Assembly (NCBI GenBank): GCA_037447655.1
Contig: JBBHKE010002729.1
Location: forward strand, 1 to 64,000
DNA length: 64,000 bases
Origin: Zygnema cylindricum
Taxonomy: Eukaryota; Streptophyta; Zygnematophyceae; Zygnematales; Zygnemataceae
Reading direction: 5' to 3'
Below are positions 11,806 through 24,060 of this stretch, piece by piece. Position 1 is the first letter of the stretch. Each line of letters begins with the position of its first letter. Position numbers and translations under genes: made by a program. The notes below the pieces were generated by a model. That model was not told the origin of the DNA. It saw nothing but the letters and a program-made list of their open reading frames with translations, and did not search any database.

Positions 11806-12469
11806 AAGGAGAAGGATAAAAAGACAACATCCAAGGTAACACCACAATACGAAGTGGAAACCGACGAGGAACTTGATCAAACACCGGAATTCAAAGATAG
11901 GGGAAATGAAATTCTTCCTTAACGAAACCCGAGGATGCCTTCCCTACCGGCGTCAAATTTTGAAGGAGGAAAAAGAAGTAGTAAACGGTAGTGTTGGGTA
12001 TCGGGTAAATTCATATCGCGATAATTGCGATATTCGATATATCGAATATCGATCGAGCACATTCCTCGATATATCGTACCGGGACCAACATAAATTATCG
12101 CGATATACATCGCAAAAAAATGTGTGTCTCTACAGTCATAGTACGGAAGATCGTAAGGATATTTACCCCCCCCCCCCCCCCCGCAGGGGAGGGAGAGGGG
12201 GGTTTGTAAAAAAAAAAAAAAATGTTTTTTTTATGGTTCGTTATATCGGCGATACAATATATCGGAAATATATCGGCGATATATCGCGATAACTTTGTTT
12301 TCAATATATCGAAGCGATATATCGAATATCGGGTACCTGAAATTCGATATATATATCAAATATCGGCAAAGGGTCCTCGATACCCAACACTAGTAAACGG
12401 CTTCAAGAAAGACATGTAAATAATAAACTCACAAAGATGTCTCACCCACAGGAACCTCAGACATACTTA
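11806..12469 (+). pseudogene. Copia A pol, start of duplicated copy
   Basis: Bases 11806-11988 and 12393-12469 repeat 10606-10850 (linker between integrase and RT, KDKKTTSKVTPQ and NPRMPS-like text). The copy is cut by a MITE and then by element E, and it resumes at 18755. With both insertions removed, the two copies are offset by about 1.2 kb along their full length, so it is one tandem duplication. Confidence 0.82.
11989..12392. mobile_element. hAT-like MITE, 404 bp
   Basis: The ends form a perfect 15-bp terminal inverted repeat (TAGTGTTGGGTATCG ... CGATACCCAACACTA). It is flanked by an exact 8-bp target duplication GTAAACGG (11981-11988 and 12393-12400). Eight-base duplications with TA/CAGTG-type ends fit the hAT superfamily. 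The inside has no transposase. It is filled with CGATAT/ATATCG inverted repeats and contains a C-run (12170-12182) and an A-run (12209-12222). Confidence 0.88.
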
Positions 12470-13437
12470 TGTTGTTCTACGACCACTGGAGCTGGTGGAA
12501 CGTCAGCAGTAGTAGTAAAGTAGACATAATCTCACTCACAGAAGCTTATGAAGAATCCTATCAAACAGCTGTTTTCTATAGCTCACCAGATCTGACACAA
12601 CGAAACAAACTCCTTCAAAATATACCATAATATAGAATATCACAAAGACTGACAACTCCCAAAGTTTCAGCTAAATTGATCCAACATACACCAAGATATG
12701 CAACTCATAAGTTTCCCAAAAACAATCTCCAAATTACACAGTCTAGAAGTCTAGACACATAAAATGTTCAACGTCCTAAGTCTTATACTCTTCACTTAGT
12801 TTTCCTACTACATATGCTTTACCGCCAATACAAGTGTTCTTAAAAGATACTTCCAAAAGAACTAAACTGCCACTAAGGTCTTAGTGCTCCTAATCATGCT
12901 AAAACTAATATATCACTGTACAATCAATATTAATGAGAATCCCATACAAGTTATTTGTTCAAATACTTGTCTCCTGGCTTAGTGACATTAGTCCGGGTAC
13001 GTCCATCCGGCTGAGTCACTTAATTATTCTATTATGAATCTCGTCCGTTGACTTGATTCATATCAACTGTAGCAATGCAGTCTAATTCTTGATCACATTC
13101 AAATATTTGAAGCTTCGTAGCAGTTACGCTCTCCTATACCAAAAACAACCGCAGCTGCGTTTGTCTTGTTGCGTAGCAACTGCGTTGTCTTGTACCAAAA
13201 TATCATCAGTTGCGTTTGTCGCGTTGCGTCGCAGGCTGCGTTCATCCGTAAAGATCATATCAAAAATAACCGCAACAGCGCTTGTCTCATCTGCGTCGCA
13301 GCTGCGTTGTTCCAATGCTGGTGTCGGTACCATTCAAAAATGTGCACTGTGCTTCAAGTGACGACGCATGTCCTTATAGATCTATTTTTCCGCCATCTTG
13401 TAAATTTGATGAGACTTAAAGCTTTCCAAAAACAACA
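12470..13437 (-). repeat. Copia E 3' LTR (968 bp)
   Basis: It is bounded by TGTTGTTC (plus-strand left end) and AACAACA at 13437, next to a purine tract that reads CTCCCCTAAAGC on the plus strand. It contains spaced CAGCTGCG/GTTGCGT repeats (13075-13320). It lacks the 53-bp duplication of the other LTR. Confidence 0.88.
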
Positions 13438-16400
13438 CTCCCCTAAAGCTTTAGACTCAATATATTAGTGCAGCTTTGATGTCAAACTAGCGCAGCATCG
13501 CAGCATAGCAACGTAGAAATTTAAACAAGTCACCTAGTCCCACTACATCCCCGTGATTGGACTAGCGCAACATGGTAGTATACCAGTGCAGCAACTCAGC
13601 TATTCACTTAATCCCACTACGTCCCTACAATACTTCAGCTTAGAAGCGGGAAGAGCTTTAGTGAGCATATCAGCAACCATTTTTGCATCTGGCAAATAGC
13701 TTAATTTTATCACTCTAGAGAACACTTTTTCCCTTACAAAGTGTAATCTTACATCCATGTGCTTGCTTTTGAAATGGTGACTTAGGTTAGAAGCAATGGC
13801 AATGGGAGCCTGGATATCACACCAGATCACCTGTGGACCAACCTGCTTGTATCCCAATTCTTACAACATGGATTTCATCCATATATCCCAATTCTTACAA
13901 CATGGATTTCACCCATAGAAGTTCTTTAAGGGCCGAGCTCGCTACCATATATTTTGACTCCATCGTTGATTGTGTTGTGACCTTTTGTAGTTTGCTGCTT
14001 CAACAGCGAGTCCAGTTCCTAATTTGCAGAACAAATCTCGTGGTGGATTTTTGGCTTGGCATGTCGCCATAGCTTGCATCACTCCATGTTTGCAGCTTCA
14101 CTTCTCCTCCGCCAAGTGTGAGTTTGAGGTCTTTGGTTCCTACCAAGTATCTTAAAACTTTTTGCTGCATCACGGTCAGATTTCTTTGGATTCTCTAGAC
14201 TTCTGCTTAGTTCCCCAACAGCTGCAGCAATATCTGGACGGGTACGGTTCATGAAATCTATTAAACTTCCCACTATCTGTCTGTAAGGTATCAGTGTCAT
14301 AGGATCATCCTCCTGTGACTCAAATATTTCACTGACAATAACACCCGATTCTGTTTTTTCCCCCTCTAACTTATGTCGAAATTCCACTAGTGTTACACAT
14401 CCTTTTGTCCCCCGCATTCCATATTCATCTAACATGTTTCCAAAAGCCTCCTTTTGAGTCAATTTTATTAATCTATTTTTTCTGTCCCTCTCTACCTGAA
14501 TACCCAAAATATATTTTGCCTCACTGAGGTCTTTCATCTCGAACCGTGATTTTAAAGCATTTTTAATTTTGTTAATTTTAGCCATTGATTTGCTAACAAA
14601 TAGTAAACCATCTACGTATACCGCTATATACACTATTCCATCCTCACCCTTTAAAACATAGACGGAGTGATCAGAGCTTATCCTTTTAAAACCTAGGCCA
14701 GTTAAGAATTCATCAAGTTTTAGATTCCATTGCCTCGGGGCCTGTTTTAGGCCATACAAAGATTCTAGCAGTTTGCATACTAAATGCTCTTTTCCTAGTT
14801 CTGCATACATTTCAGGCTGCTGCATGAAAATGGTCTCCTCCAGTTCTCCATGCAAAAAGGCTGTCTTTACATCCATCTGATGTATTTCCATATCTTTTAT
14901 AGCAGCTAGAGATAGCAAAATCCTAACTCTCGGAGATCTCACAACAGGAGAAAATATTTCTTCAAAGTCAATTCATTCCTTTTGATTATAGCCCTTTGCC
15001 ACAAGTTTAGCTTTGTATCGCTCAATGGTATTATCTGGATAAAACTTCACCTTGAATACCCATTTGCTGCCAATCGGTTTTCGATCCGGAGGAAGGTCCA
15101 CAAGCTCCCATGTCTGAGCCTCCTCATTTGCCGCTTCGATCCAGTGATTCCGCTCCGGTGATGAGAAGGCTTTCCGGATGGTCAGAGGCTCCCCTGAGGC
15201 TGCCAAGTAGGCGAAGTGAGAACTTGCTTGCAGGCGGCTACTAGATCTTCTTCCCCCCGGAAATTCTGAGGCTGAAATTGTCAGATATCGTGCATTGTGC
15301 TTGTTGCGCTGGTTGCGATCCGTTGGTAGTGATTGCTGTTGGTCCGCTTCGAAACGAACTTGTTGTGGAACCAGATTATTTTCTGACTCCGGTGTTAACA
15401 CTGGTGAATTTTGCATCTGTGGGACAATATAACGGATGTTATCTAAAATGACATATTCTTGTACTTTTTGCTGCTTGTGCTGCTCTGTCATGTTAAATAA
15501 GTCTATCGAGTCTAGTTCATCTTTCACAATGATGTTCCTTGCTACAATAATTTTCTGTCTCTAAAAAAAAAAAAATTCTATAACCTTTAGACTGATCATC
15601 GTATCCTAACAAAATGCCCGGCAATCCCTTAAGTTTTATTTTCCATCTATCATTAGACGTATCCAAAATAAAGCATTTACTTCCAAAGACTTTGAAATGA
15701 CTGACATCCGGTTTTCTACCCGTCCAGATCTCATAAGGAGTGGTATCTACCGATCTTGAACCTATCATATTTTTGATATAAACTGCACAATTTAATGCTT
15801 CAGCCCAGAATTTTGGATCTACGTCCTTATCTGCAAGCATGGACCAAGAGCTTTCTGTGATAGTTCTATTTAATCTTTCTCAGACCCTATTCTGTTTCGG
15901 AGAGTATGGAATAAATAGTGTGTGACTGATACCTTCCTTAAGTAAGAAGTTTTCAAACTCTTTTGATGTATATTCCCAGCCATAGTCTGATTTGAGCTCC
16001 AGAATTCGCGGACCGTGTAGTTATTCCGCCCACGCTTTGTAGTGTTGAAAATGAGTGAAGACTTCACTTTTTTCTTTCATGAAGTAGACCTTAGTAAACC
16101 TCGAAAAATCATTTGTAAACGTAACCATATATTTCATCCCCCCGGCAGATGGTATCTTTGCATGGCCGAAAACATTAGAATGAATGAGTTGCAAAAGTTT
16201 AGTAGACCTATGTTCAGACTCTAAAGGAAACGGTAATATGTGTATTTTTCCTAATGCACATCTTTCACACGTTTTAGGTGGCTGGTTTGACAAAGTGACT
16301 CGTTCTATTTTACCAACATTGACCATCTTTTTCATACTATCATAATTCACATGGCCTAACCTTTTATGCCACAGCTCATTTGAGGATAATGCACCGAAAT

Positions 16401-16770
16401 ACAAAACTTCATTTTCTTTATTATCGGGCATATCCATTCGATACATTTTGCTGGCATCTCTAGTTCTCGTGACTGCAATTTTCCCATTTTTGCTAACAAC
16501 ATGCCTGCCATGTTTCAGATTGACCTCAAACCCTTTACTTTCTACCAAAGAAGTTGAGAACAAATTGTTCTTAAAATCAGGGACATAGAGAACATTATGA
16601 AAAGTTCTCTCAACTGCCTTGTCCTCTACATAAACTAGCAAAAATACATCACCGACAACCCGTGTTTGCACACTCATTCCACATGCATAGTAAATATTTT
16701 TCTGTGGTGTTTATTTCAGATTTTTAAAAACTACCTTGTTCCACCACATGTGTGCCGACGCCCCAGTGTC
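13438..16770 (-). pseudogene. Copia E pol remnant
   Basis: From right to left: protease (WIMDTGASAHMW near 16770), GAG-preintegrase and zinc finger (WHKRLGHVNYDSMKK, CERCALGKIH), integrase core (HSNVFGHAK, with D and G changes), RT (14079-14942) and RNase H (LTHTWRRRSEAANMEXC-like, then 13600-13857 KYCRDVVGLSE end). The RT catalytic box reads YVDG instead of YVDD. Frameshifts occur near 14960, 15520 and 15850, and an A-run at 15561-15573 marks one of them. Dead copy; domain order is Ty1/copia. Confidence 0.85.
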
Positions 16771-17787
16771 CATTATCCACCCATTGTCTTTTGCGCCCTC
16801 CATTGCTGCCGCCGTAGCAAATAGATCATCATCCTCGTTGTCAGAGAGTGAAAGAGACTCGTCGTGATGAGATGAAGACGCCGAGAATAGTGCATTTCCT
16901 CGTTGTGATGATCTCGTGAACCCTTGATGAAATTGGCTCTGCTGCCATCCAGGCCTGTACAGACGTGTTTCATTAGCTTTCTTAAGCTTAGGACAGAATT
17001 TATATCCATAACGTTTTTCATTACAATAAAAACAAGCATTGAAAGATTGTTTAATTCCTCTTGGATTAAACTGTCTAAACTGATTTTGATTTTTATTAAA
17101 CTAATTTCTCTGCTAATTAAACTGAGTTTTTTTGTCAAATTCTGTGCTAAATGCCTCTACTTGTTTTTCACCATTAAGAGTTTTTGAATCTGCCTCCTCT
17201 TCCAATATCAAATTAATAGCTAACTGTAGTGTCCAGCTAGCTTTATCTTTTTGTTTCATCCTATCTGACGTTGCTCTCATAGTATTAGGAAGACCCCTCA
17301 TTAGCAAAGCAACCTGTTGAAATTGAAGAAAAGATCCACCAGCACAAGCATGAGAATCCATTAGTATTCGAAATTTATTACAATATTTTGCCATTGTGCC
17401 ACTCATGTATTTGTAGTCCCAAATCCGTCCAACCAAAAATAGTTCTTCTTTAACATTATCCTTTCCAAAATCATCATTGAGAGATTACTTGATATCCATC
17501 GCCTTTTTCATTTTTATCCGTGACATAGCCAATTCTTTTAAAATACAGAATTTCAAAATCGACCAAGCTTGCGAATTTTTATTTGACCAAGATGGATCCG
17601 ATTCTGTCAATGAACCATCCAAAATATCCAAAATATAAACATTCTCGAAATGTGTTACCACCATGTCCGCCCAATATGCGTATTTTTCTCCCGAGAAAAT
17701 AAGGATTCTTGATGATAAGCCCATAACCAGTTGTTCTACAACCACTGGAGCAGGTGGAACGTCAACAGTAGTAGTAGAAGTAGACAT
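16771..17787 (-). pseudogene. Copia E gag remnant
   Basis: Gag begins with MSTSTTT at 17787 inside the 5' LTR and crosses the primer site (VVVEQLVMGLSS). The DUF4219/UBN2-like Gag core follows (YWADMVVTHFENVYILDILDGSL, NKFRILMDSHACAGGSFLQFQQVALLMRGLP). The stop after ITKKAMDIK at 17485 and another near 17113 break it. The zinc knuckle region (near 17000-17040) is shifted out of frame. Same architecture as J and K gag. Confidence 0.82.
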
Positions 17788-18749
17788 AATCTCACTCACA
17801 GAAGCTTATCAAGAATCTTATCAAACTGTTGTTTTCTACAGCACACTAGATCTGACACAACAAAACAAATTGCTTCAAACTATACCATAGTATATAATAT
17901 CACAAAGACTGACAACTCCCAAAGTTTCAGCTAAATTGATCCAACATACACCAAGATATGCAACTCATAAGTTTCTCAAAAACAGTCTCCAGATTACACA
18001 GTGTGGAAGTCTAGATACATAAAATGTTCAACGTCCTAAGTGTTATACTCTTCACTAAGTTGTCCTACTACATAGTGATGTACCGCCGATACAAGTGTTC
18101 CTTAAAGATATGTCCAAAAGAACTAAACTGCCACTAAGGTCTCAGTGATCCTAATCACGCTAAAACTAATATATCACTGTACAATCAATATTAATGAGAA
18201 GTCTATACAAGTTATTTGTTCAAATACTTGTACAATCAATATTAATGAGAATCCTATACAAGTTATTTGTTCAAATACTTGTCTCCTGGCTTAGTGACAT
18301 TTGTCTGGGTACGTCCATCCGGCTGAGTCATTTAATTATTCTCTTATGAATCTCGTCCGTTGACTTGATTCATATCAACCATAGCAACGCAGTCTAATTC
18401 TTGATCACATTCAAATATTTGAAGCTTCGTAGCAGTTACGCTCTCCTATACCAAAAACAACCGCAGCTGCGTTTGTCGTGTTGCGTATCAACTGCGTTGT
18501 CCTGTTCCAAAATATCATCAGTTGCCTTTGTCGCGTTGCGTCGCAGGCTGCGTTCGTCCGTACAGATCATATCAAAAATAGCCGCAGCTGCGCTTGTCTC
18601 ATCTGCGACGCAGCTGCGTTGTTCCAATGCTGGTGTCGGTACCATTCAAAAGCTTGCACTGTGCTTCAAGTGACGACGCGTGTCCCTATAGATCTATTTT
18701 TATGCCTTCATGTAAATTTGCTGAGACTTAAAGCTTTCCAAAAACAACA
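17729..18749 (-). repeat. Copia E 5' LTR (1021 bp) with 53-bp duplication
   Basis: It is longer than the 3' LTR by 53 bp. The excess is a direct repeat near 18175-18285, where ACAATCAATATTAATGAGAA and the following bases occur twice. The inner terminus has AG instead of TG. The right end AACAACA is followed by TSD ACTTA. The gag ATG lies inside (17785-17787). Confidence 0.88.
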
Positions 18750-18754
18750 ACTTA

Positions 18755-20325
18755 AAGGCCATAAATACCCTAGAAACCAGCTGGTGGATCACTGCCATCA
18801 ATGAAGAAATGGCCTCTATTATGGAAGCCAATACATGGGAGTTGGTAGATTGTCCACTGGACAGAAAACTGATTCGATGTAAGTGGGTTTTTAAGCTTAA
18901 ACTAAACCCAGATAATACCATTTAAATATATAAGTCTAGGTTGGTTGCTAAAGGTTATACTCAGAAAGAACGAATAGACTATGAAGAAACCTTTTCACCC
19001 GTAGTCAGATTCCCTTCTGTCAAAATCCTTTTAGGTTTACAGGCAACTGAGGATATGGAAATAAACTTGATGGATATTAAGACCGCCTTCTTACACGGAG
19101 AGTTGGAAGAAGAAATCTACACGAGGCAACCGGAAGGATTCGTGGAAAGTGGAGAAGAAAGCAAGGTGTGCAAACTGATAAAATCACTTTACGGCCTTAA
19201 GGAAGCCCCGCGACAATGGAACATAAAATTGGACAAATTTTTGACAGGTTAGGGACACATTAGAATAAGATCAGATCACTCCATATATATATTTGAGGAT
19301 GAAAATGGAGTGATATTTATTGCTATTTATGTAGATGATTTGTTAGTCTTAGGCAAGTCCTTAGATAAAATTAACAAACTCAAACATGATCTGAGAAGTC
19401 GGTTTGACATAAAAGCTCTCGGCGAAGCAAAATACATTTTGGGGATTCAAATGGAGAGGGATAGAGGGAATACAATTATAAGACTCACTCAGAAATAAGC
19501 TATCGGTAATAAGCTAGAAAAGTTTATGATGGGGAAAGCAAATGGGTGTACCACTCCCATGAATCTAAAGAAAGTATCGGATGGGAGTGAAGAGTGAGGG
19601 ATATTGATTTTGAATGATGAGATGGATGAGTAAGAAAAGAGGTTTATGGAAGGAATTCCTTATTGACAAATTGTAGGCAGTTTAATTTACTTTATGAATT
19701 GTACACTTCCGGACATAGCTGCAGTTGTAGGTGTTCTCAATAGAAGTCTAAATGAACCTAGGAAAAGAGACTGGGAAGCAGCCAAAAGAGTGATGAGATA
19801 TTTGGTGGGAACAAGGAAATTATAGTTGCATTTGGGAGGGGAGCACACTGACATCACCACTTGAAGTGATGCCACTTATACGGATGTGCCTTTGAGACGA
19901 TGTACAACTGGATATGTGTTGCAAATTGGATCTGGTGCATGCTGTTGGAGTAGCAAACAGCAAAAATTAGTTGCTCAGTCCACTATGGAGGCTGAATACA
20001 TGGCTTCCTGTGCTGCCACTAAAGAATTAATGTGGGTAAAATCTGTAGTCGAAGAACTTGGGTTCATGAAAATAGGGACTCAGAATGTCTTTTGTGATAA
20101 TCAAGCTACTATCTCAACGCAGCTAATCCAACACACCATTTCAAAACAAAACATAGGGATTTAAGACTAAGATTTGTCAGAGAGAAGGTTGAGAAAAAAA
20201 TAATTAAACTGGTTCATAAAAGTGATAATGAGATGATTGCAGACATGATGACAAAACCGGTGCCTTCTCCTAAATTAAAATTTTGCAGAGAAAATTGTGG
20301 ACTTCAATTAAAAGTTGACTAAGAA
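18755..20325 (+). pseudogene. Copia A pol, duplicated copy, RT-RNase H
   Basis: This resumes A after element E. It encodes RT (YTQKERIDYEETFSPVVRFPSV, DIKTAFLHGELEEEIYTRQPEGF, YVDDLLVLGKS near 19329) and RNase H (CCWSSKQQKLVAQSTMEAEYM, CDNQAT). Premature stops occur near 19249, 19496 and 19598. The end (LKVD, stop near 20322) is followed by the purine tract ATTTAGGGGAG and the 3' LTR. It overlaps in content with 10850-11800 because of the tandem duplication. Confidence 0.87.
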
Positions 20326-20335
20326 TTTAGGGGAG

Positions 20336-21237
20336 TGTTGAAAAGAAGTAATTAATATTCACTTCTTAATTTAGACTCTAGAGTGAAGAGAGAGAGAGAG
20401 TCACCATGGCTGCCGCCATATTCAGAAAGAAACAAGAAGACAGGCAGACAGATTGATGGATTACCAAAATGTTGCCCTAAACAAGATTTGAACCCTGGTC
20501 TACAAAGTACAATCAAGACGTATGCCTTAACCATTTAGGCGTTTGTGAAAAGATACACACATGTGGTTTCGGCAATTAATAATACTATTACGTAAAACGT
20601 CACTTTCACTTAAACATACTAAAATTGACAAAACGTCATCTATAATCAAACGACGCTCGCGGACACGAATCTAACCGTGTAAAATACATTATCGAACGGA
20701 CGTTGTCACCCCCGCCAAACGCGAATGAATCTTCGGCGGCTTTCGAACATAGCGGCGCAATGTGCCACGTGGCGCCACATCATTGGACGCCGAAAAGGAT
20801 GGGAGGAGGAACGATGGCTCCCAAGTTGACAAGTGTCAACTAGAAGGCCATGTTGTACAAAGGCCGTACAAGAAGTAAAATCGGCCACAGTACCTTCTTC
20901 TACTATACACTCTTTTGATTGGCCTAGGGTAGAGTATTAAGTAGTTGTGAGTAGGAGTTAAGGGACTTCGCGTGTTTGAGGCTCCTCTCTCTAGATGACC
21001 TTTTGTATTTATAGGCCATCTTTGGTCAGCCATAACTTACTGCTCATGGGAGCAAATTCAGTGATTCTTTTTGCGTTTGACCCAAGGGAGTCTTGTCCTC
21101 ACAGGGGTGAGGGTAGTAAGGGTTTTTGTGTGCCTGGGCGGCACCTATTAAGTGAGAAAGTGGAAGGGGCAAATACTATCCTAGAGGCTTTGCATAGGCT
21201 GCTTATTCTATGGGACAATGGAGACCACATAATTTCA
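20336..21237 (+). repeat. Copia A 3' LTR (902 bp)
   Basis: It runs from TGTTGAAAAG to AATTTCA. From 20635 it matches the 5' fragment at 178. It holds CACCATGGCTGCC (near 20402), the antisense tRNA-like segment (20485-20535) and a TATTTATAGG box near 21010. It abuts RNase H sequence of element H at 21238, showing that A inserted into H. Confidence 0.88.
20485..20535 (-). other. tRNA-like segment in A LTR, antisense
   Basis: On the minus strand ATGGTTAAGGC, as in tRNA-Leu D arms, is followed 29 bases later by GGTTCAAATC (T arm). The preceding AGACCAGG also fits the V-loop/T-stem of Leu tRNAs. The acceptor stem is absent. Confidence 0.6.
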
Positions 21238-24060
21238 CTCACCAAGCAAAGACTTGACCCACATCAATTCTTTAACAGCAAAGTAAGAGGTCATATAATC
21301 AGCCTCCATGGTGGACTGAGCAATAACCTTTTGTTGTTTGCTACTCCAGCAACAAGCTCCATCACCCACATATAACACATATCCAGAAATACATCTCCTC
21401 ACCGGAGCATCACCATAACTCGCATCACTCCAAGTAGTGATGTCACTATTCCCTCCACTCAAATGCAACCATTGATCCCTAGTTCCTATCCAATATCTAG
21501 GGACTCTCTTAGGTGCCTCCCAATTTCTCTTAGTGGGGGCATTTAGACTTCTACTCAGCACTCCTACAGTTGCAACCAAATCTAGACGGGTACAATTCAT
21601 AAAATAGATTAGGCTTCCCACTACTTGCCTATAATGAATAGTCTGCATGAACTTCTGTTCTTCCAAACCTAATTCCTCGTCTAAGATTATAACTCCTTCC
21701 ACATTCCCCTCACTTCAATTCTTCAACTCCATTGGAGTTGTACAACTATTAGCCTTATCCATCTGAAACTTTTCCAACATGTTCCCTATTGCTTCCGTTT
21801 GAGTTAGCATTATAATCTTTCTTTCTCGGTCTCTTTCTACTTGATTTCCCAAAATATATCTTGCCTCTTCCATATCATTCATCTCAAATCTCCCCTTAAG
21901 ATCCGTTTTGAGTTTATTAATTTTCTTCATTGGTTTACTTAAAACAAGCAAATCATCAACATAAATTGCAATAAAAATAACGCCTTCCTCATCTTCAAAA
22001 ACATAGATTGAGTGATGTGAGCTGATGCAGGTGTAACCGAGACCGGTAAGAAACTCATCAAGCTTCTTATTCCACTGTCAGGGCGCTTGTTTCAATCTAT
22101 AAAGAGATTTAATCAGCCGGCATACCTTACTCTCCTCTCCTTGCTCCTCAAATCCTTCGGGTTGTCGCATAAATATCTCCTCTTCTAATTCTCAATGCAA
22201 AAAGGCTGTCTTGATGTCCATCTGGTGCACTTCCATGTCTTCCGCTGCTGCCAGGATAAGAAGTATGCAGACGGAAGGAAATCTAACGATAGAGGCAAAA
22301 GTTTCCTCGTAGTCAATTCCCTCTTTCTGTATAAATCCTTTGGCCACTAACCGAGCCTTGTAGCGCTCAATGGTGTTATCTGGGTTTAGTTTTAATTTGA
22401 ACACCCACTTACACCCGATTGGTTTTCGGTTAGGTGGATAATCCTCCAGCTCCCAAGTATCGGCTGCCATGATTGAGGCCATCTCCTCATTAACGGATGT
22501 CTTCCACCTATTACTTTCTTGAAAATTTATCGCCTCTCCATAAGTCTGAGGTTCATTCGGATGAGAGAGTTTTGTTACCTTGTTATGAGCTTGTTTTTCC
22601 TGCAACCTTTTGCTACTTCTCCTTCCCCCTTCAAAATCTGCGGCTGGTATAGATTTTTGCCGTGGGTTTTTTCGAATAATCTCGGCTTCTCCCTAGTCCT
22701 TTGATTCCGAGTCATTTTCCATCACGTCTTCCGCTTCCGATAGAGTTGTCACTAGAGTTTCTGCAGTCGAGTCGTTCTCGGTCTGATTTGTATCTGCAAG
22801 AATGTCATCTTCTCTGAAACCTGGATAGTTAGGAAGCTCAAAGTCATCTGAATTTTCTGACTCAAATCTGATTTTTAGTGACTTTGTATACTTGAAGGGA
22901 TCCATAGACTTTCTTTCATCCATAACTACTAGGTGTTTTACTAAGATTATATCTTCTCTTTTGAGATTATAAACTCTGTATCCTTTAACATCCTCATCAT
23001 AACCTAACAAGTACCCTGGTTTTCCTTTAAGATCAAGCTTCTAGTTAGACTGATTTGTATCTAGACTAAACACTTGACTGCCGAAAACCTTTAAGTGAGA
23101 TATGTCTGGTTTCCATTCGGTCCATCTCTCATAAGGTGTTTGGCCTTTTACCGCTGAAGTAAGAACTCTATTTTTGAGGTAATCAGCATTGTTCATTGCT
23201 TCTGCCCAAAACCTTTTTCCTATCTTCTTGTCCGACAACATACTTTTAGCAGTATCACATAGTGTCATATTGAGTCTTTCAGCCACCCCATTCTGTTCTG
23301 GATTTTCTAGAATTGTTTTTGTTGTTGGACTCCATCTTCCCTCAGAAAATCCTCAAACAGGTTAGAGGTATTCTCTCCACCATTGTCACTCCTAACTCTC
23401 TTGATTGGGGTTTCATGGAGTTTTTCACTCCATGTTTATATTGTCAAAAACATTCCTGAGCCTCTGACTTATTTTTCAAATAATACACCCTCGAATACCG
23501 AGACCAATCATCAGAAGACTCCTTTTTTAGTGGTAGTATCAAAACCCTTGTCATCTAATACAGATATAGGGATGAGGTTTTTTTTCAGCTCCCGAATAAA
23601 CAATACATCAAAGAATATAACTATGGATGGCTTTCCTTCTACTAACACTTTCAGATCTACCAACCCTATAAGAGTAGTAGTGACTATCCTCCCATCCCCG
23701 TACTCTATCTCTACGGTGGGAATCTTCCTTATCTTAGGGAACTAGTGTTTCTCCTTACACATGTGCATGGAGGCACCTCAATCTACAATCCAACCTGCTT
23801 CACGTTTCAATCCACCGAAAGCACATTTCTGCTTTCATGGAATTTCGACCTAGTTTTGCGCCTCCAACTCCTCATCCAATAGAAGCTCATCGTCCTCGTT
23901 CTCGGATTCCGCTTCATGTACTTGTGTTACAAGGGCCTTTTTCTTTCCTCTTGGGGGCCCACCGATTTGCCCCTCCTTTAACCAAAGCTCGGTTAGCTTA
24001 GTACACTCTACCATATACTGTCCTAGTTTCTTGCAAAAATGACACACCCCTTTGAGACCC
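21238..24060 (-). pseudogene. Copia H pol remnant
   Basis: Minus-strand pol of the D/F family, cut at 21238 by the end of A. Right to left: protease region (near 23770), integrase, RT (22192-22605 and on, DIKTAFLH) and RNase H (21235-21702, TWSDASYGDAP, CCWSSKQQKVIAQ). About 390 bp between protease and integrase core (GAG-preintegrase and zinc finger) are missing at about 23515-23525 compared with D. Stops and frameshifts are present near 21716, 22195, 22700 and 23040. Confidence 0.85.

Larger units (their letters stand above)
12470..18749 (-). mobile_element. Ty1/copia element E inserted in A
   Basis: LTRs at 12470-13437 and 17729-18749 flank a degraded gag-pol on the minus strand. The 5-bp target duplication ACTTA is exact (12465-12469 and 18750-18754). 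The target is the duplicated RT linker of A. The primer site next to the 5' LTR (17714-17728) reads GGTTATGGGCTTATC on the minus strand. J and K are the same family. Confidence 0.92.

Noticed and set aside
12170-12222. C-run and A-run as a functional element
   Set aside because: Homopolymers inside the MITE, whose length may reflect assembly slippage.
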